From: an uncultured Paenibacillaceae bacterium
GTDB taxonomy: Bacteria; Bacillota; Bacilli; Paenibacillales; CALAME01
Reading direction: 5' to 3'
Assembly (NCBI GenBank): GCA_937983035.1
Contig: CALKAN010000154.1
Span: 1-10,141 of the forward strand
DNA length: 10,141 bases
Of this stretch, positions 5,874-10,141 are shown in pieces. The notes under the pieces are model-generated. The model ran no database searches. It was not told the origin of the DNA and was given only the letters and a program-made list of their open reading frames with translations. A program made the translations under genes and the position numbers. Within the stretch, counting starts at the first letter, position 1; each line of letters starts with the position of its first letter.

Positions 5874-6996
5874 GTGGAATTGACGGAAATCAAACATGAT
5901 TTAAGAGAAATTGCGAGACGAATCGCTGAACTAAGGGGGTCTCTTTGACTTAGATTACAAGCATGAACAGATTCAAGACTATGAGGAAAAAATGAGCGCT
6001 CCCGATTTTTGGGATCAACCGGAAGAAGCGCAGAAACTGATTGCAGAAATGAATGCAGTCAAATCTGTCGTTGAAGATTTCAAAAAGCTGAGCGATCAAT
6101 ATGAAGAATTAGAGCTGATGCTCGAGCTGACGGAAGAAGACAACGATGAGGAAATGTTCAAGGACTTGGCTGCCGGCGTGAAGAATTTGACGAAAAAGCT
6201 GGAAAGCTTTGAATTAACGCTGCTGCTGAGCGATCCTTATGACAAAAATAATGCGATTCTTGAATTGCATCCGGGTGCGGGAGGAACGGAATCGCAAGAT
6301 TGGGCGGATCATTTGCTTCGCATGTATCGCCGCTGGGCGGAGGATAAAAACTTCAAAGTTGAAGTGTTGTCATATTTGCCCGGGGATGAAGCAGGAGTGA
6401 AGAGCGTCACGCTGCTGATCAAAGGTCATAATGCCTACGGCTATTTAAAGGCGGAGAAAGGCGTGCATCGGCTGGTGCGCATTTCGCCGTTCGACTCTTC
6501 CGGGCGCAGGCATACTTCTTTTGTTTCTTGCGATGTTGTGCCGGAAATTGAAGATGATGATACAGACATTGAAATTAAACCTGATGAAATTAAAATCGAT
6601 ACGTACCGAGCGAGCGGCGCCGGCGGCCAGCACGTGAACACGACGGACTCCGCGGTTCGGATTACGCACCTTCCGACCAACATTGTCGTCTCTTGTCAAT
6701 CGGAGCGTTCGCAAATTCAAAACCGGGAACGCGCGATGAAAATTTTGCGGGCAAAATTGTATGAGAAAAAACTCGAAGAGCAGCGCAAAGCGTTGAATGA
6801 AATTCGCGGAGAACAACAAGAAATCGGTTGGGGCAGCCAAATTCGCTCGTATGTTTTCCATCCGTACAGCATGGTGAAAGATCATCGGACGAATGTGGAA
6901 ACAGGAAATATCGATGCGGTCATGGATGGAGAAATCGATCTTTTTATCGATGCTTATTTGCGCCAGCAAGCCGGATCCAGACGAGCAAATGAATAA
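5874..6996 (+). CDS. prfB: peptide chain release factor 2 (programmed +1 frameshift)
   Basis: The gene is read as 5874-5945 joined to 5947-6996, giving 373 residues (B. subtilis RF2 is ~366). RF2 recognises UGA and UAA in the ribosomal A site and triggers release of the finished protein. The anticodon-like tripeptide SPF is at residues 204-206 and the catalytic GGQ at 250-252 (RASGAGGQHVN), at essentially the E. coli positions. Translation starts at GTG 5874, with AGAGGTGA seven bases upstream. Codon 25 is an in-frame TGA (5946-5948) within the conserved frameshift signal, so low RF2 lets ribosomes slip +1 and make more RF2, an autoregulatory loop. An ATG-start reading from 5992 would lack the first 39 residues and has no good ribosome binding site. 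It lies 192 bases after secA, probably in the same transcript, and is followed by a large hairpin. Confidence 0.96.
5933..5949 (+). promoter_or_regulatory. prfB +1 programmed frameshift site
   Basis: The codons are CTA AGG GGG TCT CTT TGA C. The internal Shine-Dalgarno AAGGGGG (5933-5939) sits at the usual short distance before CTT (5943-5945). The tRNA slips from CTT to TTT, and reading resumes at GAC (5947). The codon before CTT is TCT, where E. coli has TAT; the spacing is unchanged. The slip joins the 24-codon leader to DLDYKHEQIQDYEEKM, the expected RF2 N-terminus. Confidence 0.95.
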
Positions 6997-7015
6997 AAAC
7001 AGGCAACAATAACGG

Positions 7016-7088
7016 ATCCTACCTATAGCACTGCTTTCCCAAATGATGGATGTTTTGCGGAAAAGCAGTGCTGCGGGTAGGGATTTTT
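7016..7088 (+). terminator. long terminator-like hairpin between prfB and yitT
   Basis: AGCACTGCTTT (7027-7037) pairs perfectly with AAAGCAGTGCT (7062-7072). A lower helix, ATCCTACC (7016-7023) with GGTAGGGAT (7076-7084), closes it with one bulge and a small internal loop, and five T follow (7084-7088). It probably ends the secA-prfB transcript. The yitT ribosome binding site begins at 7097, so the element could also act as an attenuator for yitT. Confidence 0.8.
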
Positions 7089-7113
7089 GCATTTATGGAG
7101 GTTAAAGGCCGAT

Positions 7114-8046
7114 ATGAGCAGAGCTTCGGAAAAAATGAACCGCCGGCGGACGCAGCCTGTTATTCCCGTTGGTAGTCGGCTTCATCATGTGATAGAATAT
7201 AGTTTGTTGTTCATCGGAGCGTTTATCATTGCGATGACTTTTAATTTGCTTTTGAATCCGAATCGCATTGCTTCGGGCGGCGTGGCAGGGATATCAACGA
7301 TCGTCGAGCATTATTTCGGGGTTGCGCCGGCTTTGACGCAGTGGGCGCTGAATATTCCGTTGATATTGTTAGGCATGTGGCTGCTCGGCGGAAGCTTCGG
7401 TTTGCGCACGATTATCGGCTCTCTGCTTTTGCCTTTTTTTGTTTTTTTGACAAGCGGATGGGGACCGCTGACCGAAAATTTGCTGCTGGCCTCAATATTT
7501 GGCGGTTTGGGCACAGGTGCCGGACTCGGGCTCGTTTTTCGCGGGAACAGTTCTACTGGAGGGTTGGATTTAGCTGCTCAGATTATTCATAAATATACAG
7601 GATTAGGCTTGGGCGCAGCGATTGCTGTGTTGGACGGGTGCGTCATCGTGGACGCAGGCATCGCATTTTCCCCGGAGAAAGCCATGTTTGCGCTGATCGG
7701 GCTGTATGTGACCAGCAAGACGATTGATCTGATTCAACTCGGCTTGCCTTATTCCAAAGTTGCGTTCATTATTTCAGAGCAAGCGGAATTGATTCGGCAA
7801 ACGATCTTGAATGATCTTGACCGAGGTTTGACGAAATTGGCCGGATACGGGGGATACACGGATAAGCAAAGAACCGTTTTGATGGTCGTTGTGCGCCAGC
7901 GGGAAGTGAATCAACTGAAAACGCTCGTTCGCGCGGCAGATCCGAATGCATTCGTCATTATCAGCAGCACGACAGAAGTGTTGGGAGAAGGGTTTAAGCG
8001 CGACATCCCTCCGCTGAAGCAGCTGCATCAGAATAAGACTGAATAA
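7114..8046 (+). CDS. yitT: YitT-family integral membrane protein (DUF161 + DUF2179)
   Basis: This 310-residue protein has a basic, cytoplasmic-looking N-terminus (residues 1-25). About six hydrophobic segments follow, roughly at 27-47, 74-92, 97-114, 122-142, 164-181 and 188-206. A soluble C-terminal DUF2179 domain (~215-293) ends in the characteristic YTDKQRTVLMVVV…DPNAFVIISSTTEVLGEGF. The membrane part carries the family signatures GGVAGIS (55-61) and FRGNSSTGGLDL (142-153). Bacillales encode several paralogues; their transport substrate or role is not known to me, so none is assigned. The ATG at 7114 is preferred because GGAGG (7097-7101) and AAAGG (7104-7108) precede it; the in-frame TTG at 7087 lies within the hairpin T-run. 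No clear promoter of its own is visible, so expression may depend on read-through from prfB. No terminator separates it from argC. Confidence 0.9.
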   Translation: MSRASEKMNRRRTQPVIPVGSRLHHVIEYSLLFIGAFIIAMTFNLLLNPNRIASGGVAGISTIVEHYFGVAPALTQWALNIPLILLGMWLLGGSFGLRTIIGSLLLPFFVFLTSGWGPLTENLLLASIFGGLGTGAGLGLVFRGNSSTGGLDLAAQIIHKYTGLGLGAAIAVLDGCVIVDAGIAFSPEKAMFALIGLYVTSKTIDLIQLGLPYSKVAFIISEQAELIRQTILNDLDRGLTKLAGYGGYTDKQRTVLMVVVRQREVNQLKTLVRAADPNAFVIISSTTEVLGEGFKRDIPPLKQLHQNKTE

Positions 8047-8081
8047 ATAATAACTAAACTTGCATATTTATAACGCAGTTA

Positions 8082-8110
8082 TTGAATTTTTTGTGTACAG
8101 AATGTATAAT
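8082..8110 (+). promoter_or_regulatory. argC promoter
   Basis: TTGAAT (8082-8087), 17 bp and a perfect TATAAT (8105-8110) form a strong sigma-A promoter. Transcription would start near 8117, leaving a leader of about 30 nt, too short for a T-box or riboswitch, so control is most likely by a repressor. Confidence 0.8.
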
Positions 8111-8118
8111 AATACAAT
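8101..8118 (+). promoter_or_regulatory. ARG box (ArgR/AhrC operator) over the argC -10
   Basis: The 18 bases contain TGTAT (8103-8107), a 4-base centre and ATACA (8112-8116), fitting the ARG-box pattern TGnAT-N4-ATnCA exactly. The site covers the -10 hexamer, where a bound ArgR/AhrC-arginine hexamer would block RNA polymerase. Further half-sites TGCAT (8061-8065) and TGAAT (8083-8087) lie upstream at about two helical turns. Assignment is from the pattern and the gene context. Confidence 0.6.
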
Positions 8119-8146
8119 CGAGCGATTGATCAGAGGGAGGAGAAAG

Positions 8147-9199
8147 ATGAAAGCTCAAAAGATCAGAGCGGCGGTGATTGGTTCAACGGGTTACGGAGGA
8201 GTAGAGCTGATTCGATTTTTGCTGCATCATCCGCATGTGGAAATTACATCCGTTGTGTCTTCTTCGCAGGCAGGAAAACCGATTCATGAAGTATTTCCTC
8301 ATTTGACGGAATTGCTTCCTTTAATATTGGATGATGTCGATATTCCATTGCTGCAAAGCAAAGCGGATGTCGTTTTTCTAGCGACGCCGGCAGGCGTCAG
8401 CGCCGAATTGGCGCCGGATTTGCTTGAAGCTGGCTTGCAAGTGATTGACTTGTCTGGAGATTTTCGCATACAATCGCCGGAGGTTTATGAAAAGTGGTAT
8501 AAGTTGAAAGCTCCTGCAGAGGAATTTTTGAAGAAAGCTGTTTACGGATTGAGCGAGATTTATGCCGAGAAAGTAAAGGGAGCGGAATTTATTTCTAATC
8601 CCGGCTGTTATCCGACCGCAGCGCTGCTTGGGTTAATTCCCGCCGTCAAACAAGGATGGATTGATCCGAGCACGATTATTATCGATGCGAAATCAGGCGT
8701 TTCGGGAGCAGGCCGCAAAGCAAGCTTAGGCGTGCATTTTTCAGAAACGAACGAAAATTTTAAAGCATACAAAGTGAATGAACATCAGCACATTCCGGAA
8801 ATTGAGCAGGAACTTTCCAGGGCGGCCGGCAAAGAAGTAACCACTACGTTTACGACGCATTTGGTGCCGATGACGCGAGGCATTATGTGCTCCATGTATG
8901 CATCGCTGGCAGAGTCGAAGACGACGGCAGATTTCATCGATCTTTATCGTCAGTTTTATGAGGGCCGCCCTTTTGTTCGCGTACGCGAAGAAGGCGTATG
9001 GCCGGCGACGAAAGAAGTGTGGGGATCGAACTATTGCGATATCAGCTTTGCTGTCGATGAACGAACCGGCAGACTGACGATTTTTTCAGTCATAGACAAC
9101 GTCGTGAAGGGCGCGGCAGGGCAAGCGCTCCAAAACTTAAATATAATGATGGGATGGGATGAAGCCGAAGGATTGCGCTTCAGTCCGGTTTATCCGTAA
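8147..9199 (+). CDS. argC: N-acetyl-gamma-glutamyl-phosphate reductase
   Basis: This 350-residue enzyme catalyses the NADPH-dependent reduction of N-acetylglutamyl phosphate to N-acetylglutamate semialdehyde, the third step of arginine synthesis in the cytosol. The N-terminal Rossmann domain has GSTGYGG at residues 12-18 (NADP binding). The catalytic cysteine is Cys154 in SNPGCYPT, and the conserved histidine region is NEHQHIPEIEQ (211-221). SGVSGAGRKAS (183-193) and the C-terminal VVKGAAGQALQNLN are also typical. Length is normal for the bacterial short type (~345 aa). The ATG at 8147 follows GGGAGG (8135-8140) by 6 nt and begins MKAQKIRAAVIG; the in-frame TTG at 8060 lies upstream of the promoter and is rejected. 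It is the first gene of an arg operon, followed by argJ after 156 bases, under a promoter with a probable ARG box. Confidence 0.97.
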   Translation: MKAQKIRAAVIGSTGYGGVELIRFLLHHPHVEITSVVSSSQAGKPIHEVFPHLTELLPLILDDVDIPLLQSKADVVFLATPAGVSAELAPDLLEAGLQVIDLSGDFRIQSPEVYEKWYKLKAPAEEFLKKAVYGLSEIYAEKVKGAEFISNPGCYPTAALLGLIPAVKQGWIDPSTIIIDAKSGVSGAGRKASLGVHFSETNENFKAYKVNEHQHIPEIEQELSRAAGKEVTTTFTTHLVPMTRGIMCSMYASLAESKTTADFIDLYRQFYEGRPFVRVREEGVWPATKEVWGSNYCDISFAVDERTGRLTIFSVIDNVVKGAAGQALQNLNIMMGWDEAEGLRFSPVYP

Positions 9200-9355
9200 T
9201 CAGTTGTCGACCAGCATGCGGCAGCCATGCTGATCTGGGCTTCCGTAATAACCAGCAGCAGTTTACAAATTCAGTGACATCAATTTCATGGCAGAATAAC
9301 CTAAGAAGGAAGCCCATTTATTGGGATTATTTTTATAGGAATGGGATGGGTGAAC
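9200..9355 (+). other. argC-argJ spacer with competing stem-loops
   Basis: CAGCATG (9212-9218) pairs with CATGCTG (9226-9232) around a 7-nt loop, with no T-run after it. TGGGCTTCC (9236-9244) is the perfect inverse of GGAAGCCCA (9308-9316), 63 bases on. The latter's CCCA could instead pair with TGGG (9322-9325), ahead of a T-rich stretch. No promoter is convincing, so argJ is probably transcribed from the argC promoter. Confidence 0.4.
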
Positions 9356-10141
9356 ATGAAGACTAGAGAGCCTTTTTCAATCGTTAAAGGATCGGTAACG
9401 ACTCCTGCGGGCTTTCGTGCATGCGGCTTTCACAGCGGCATTAAAAAAACAGACCGGTTTGACCTCGGAGCGATCGTCAGCGATCGTCCGGCGGCAGCGG
9501 CAGCAGTGTTTACATTGAATCAAATTCAGGCTGCGCCGATTAAAGTGACTAAAGAGAGTTTGGCTAAAGAACAGACGCTGCAAGCGGTGGTTGTGAACAG
9601 CGGCAATGCGAATGCCTGCACAGGGATTCGCGGGGAAGAAGATGCCCGTCAAATGCGATTGGAGCTGGCGGATGCACTCGGTTTGCCGGAACATTATGTC
9701 GGGGTGGCGTCGACCGGAGTGATCGGCGAATTGCTGCCGCTTGACACGGTGCTTAGAGGCATTCAGCAAATTCCTAAAAAATTGAGCCGAGACGGCGCGT
9801 CTGATTTTGCTCAGGCGATCTTGACGACCGATTTGGTTGAGAAGGAAGCTTGCGTCAAGGTAGAAGTAGACGGCCGGCCTGTGCATATCGGCGGCGCTGC
9901 CAAAGGTTCGGGCATGATTGAGCCGAATATGGCAACGATGCTTGGGTTTATAACGACGGATGCTCATATTGACGCCGTCGATTTGCAAATGCTGCTGCGT
10001 CAAGTGACGGACCGCACTTTTAATATGGTTACGGTAGATGGGGATACGTCTACAAACGATATGGTCGTCGTGATGGCGAACGGCATGGCCGAAAATGAGC
10101 GTCTTCATCCGGAGCATCCGGATTGGGATGATTTCGCAAAA
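9356..10141 (+). CDS. argJ: bifunctional ornithine acetyltransferase/N-acetylglutamate synthase, 3'-truncated
   Basis: The frame from ATG 9356 stays open to the last base (262 codons of about 410), so the C-terminal third is outside the window. ArgJ moves the acetyl group from N-acetylornithine to glutamate, recycling acetyl in the arginine pathway; many also make N-acetylglutamate from acetyl-CoA. The self-cleavage site is present: KGSGMIEPNMATML, with the nucleophile Thr194 following Ala193, at which the precursor splits into alpha and beta chains. The oxyanion-hole pair is Thr120-Gly121 in STGVIG, and VVNSGNANACTG (79-90) is also typical. The start lies 5 nt after a modest GGGATGGG (9343-9350); the N-terminus MKTREPFSIVKGSVTTPAGF suits the family. 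It follows argC in the usual argC-argJ order, which implies a cyclic acetyl pathway; argB, argD and others may lie beyond the edge. Antisense frames over it are shadows. Confidence 0.95.
   Translation, partial: MKTREPFSIVKGSVTTPAGFRACGFHSGIKKTDRFDLGAIVSDRPAAAAAVFTLNQIQAAPIKVTKESLAKEQTLQAVVVNSGNANACTGIRGEEDARQMRLELADALGLPEHYVGVASTGVIGELLPLDTVLRGIQQIPKKLSRDGASDFAQAILTTDLVEKEACVKVEVDGRPVHIGGAAKGSGMIEPNMATMLGFITTDAHIDAVDLQMLLRQVTDRTFNMVTVDGDTSTNDMVVVMANGMAENERLHPEHPDWDDFAK

Noticed and set aside
4788..5897. 369-codon frame on the - strand opposite secA and prfB
   Set aside because: Lies opposite the conserved SecA coding sequence, has a His/Phe/Leu/Arg-rich shadow composition, and no family is recognisable.
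5946..5948. In-frame TGA after 24 codons of prfB as a nonsense mutation or pseudogene
   Set aside because: It sits in the classical RF2 frameshift signal (AGG GGG TCT CTT TGA C), and both reading parts match RF2.
6445..7092. 215-codon frame on the - strand opposite prfB
   Set aside because: Opposite the conserved SPF and GGQ regions of RF2 and without recognisable domains.
7087..7113. yitT start at TTG 7087
   Set aside because: It lies in the T-run of the hairpin; ATG 7114 follows GGAGG/AAAGG.
8060..8146. argC start at TTG 8060 (29 extra residues)
   Set aside because: This would place the start upstream of the TTGAAT-17-TATAAT promoter. ATG 8147 has GGGAGG at 6 nt and the family N-terminus.
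9377..10117. 246-codon frame on the - strand
   Set aside because: Shadow of argJ, which reads cleanly on the + strand with its autocleavage motif.

Overview
This is an ordinary chromosomal housekeeping segment of a low-to-mid GC Firmicute. The gene order hpf–secA–prfB, strong GGAGG-type ribosome binding sites, a long-form Hpf, and a SecA with a C-terminal zinc motif all point to Bacillales. The base composition and the SecA and prfB sequences look most like Paenibacillaceae, but that family call is inference from the sequence alone. Every recognised gene lies on the + strand. I see no tRNA, rRNA, insertion sequence, prophage, CRISPR array or defence system.

Layout: (1) bases 1-800 hold the 3' part of a DlgD/YiaK-type 2,3-diketo-L-gulonate reductase cut by the window edge. 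(2) Bases 801-1410 hold a tight cluster of three perfect DnaA boxes, then a cold-shock protein gene with its own promoter, a structured leader and a strong terminator. (3) Bases 1411-2676 hold hpf (ribosome hibernation factor) behind a promoter readable as sigma-A or sigma-B type, followed by a long non-coding tail and a strong terminator. (4) Bases 2677-5681 hold a secA promoter, a leader of about 290 nt, and secA. (5) Bases 5682-7088 hold prfB, starting at GTG and containing the classical autoregulatory +1 frameshift, then a long terminator-like hairpin. (6) Bases 7089-8046 hold a YitT-family membrane protein, whose ribosome binding site sits only about 9 nt after that hairpin. (7) Bases 8047-10141 start an arginine biosynthesis operon, argC followed by argJ (truncated by the window end), behind a near-consensus promoter overlapped by a good ArgR/AhrC-type ARG box.

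The genes form several functional blocks rather than one system: stress adaptation of translation (csp, hpf), protein export (secA), translation termination (prfB), and arginine synthesis (argC, argJ). I found no convincing new multi-gene system. The items most worth checking are regulatory: the DnaA-box cluster outside any visible origin, the ARG half-sites spaced by about two helical turns at argC, the hairpin directly ahead of yitT, and the long secA leader. Three apparent long starts (TTG at 3120, 7087 and 8060) are replaced here by downstream ATGs that have real ribosome binding sites. argJ and the prfB N-terminus were found by reading the frames directly.
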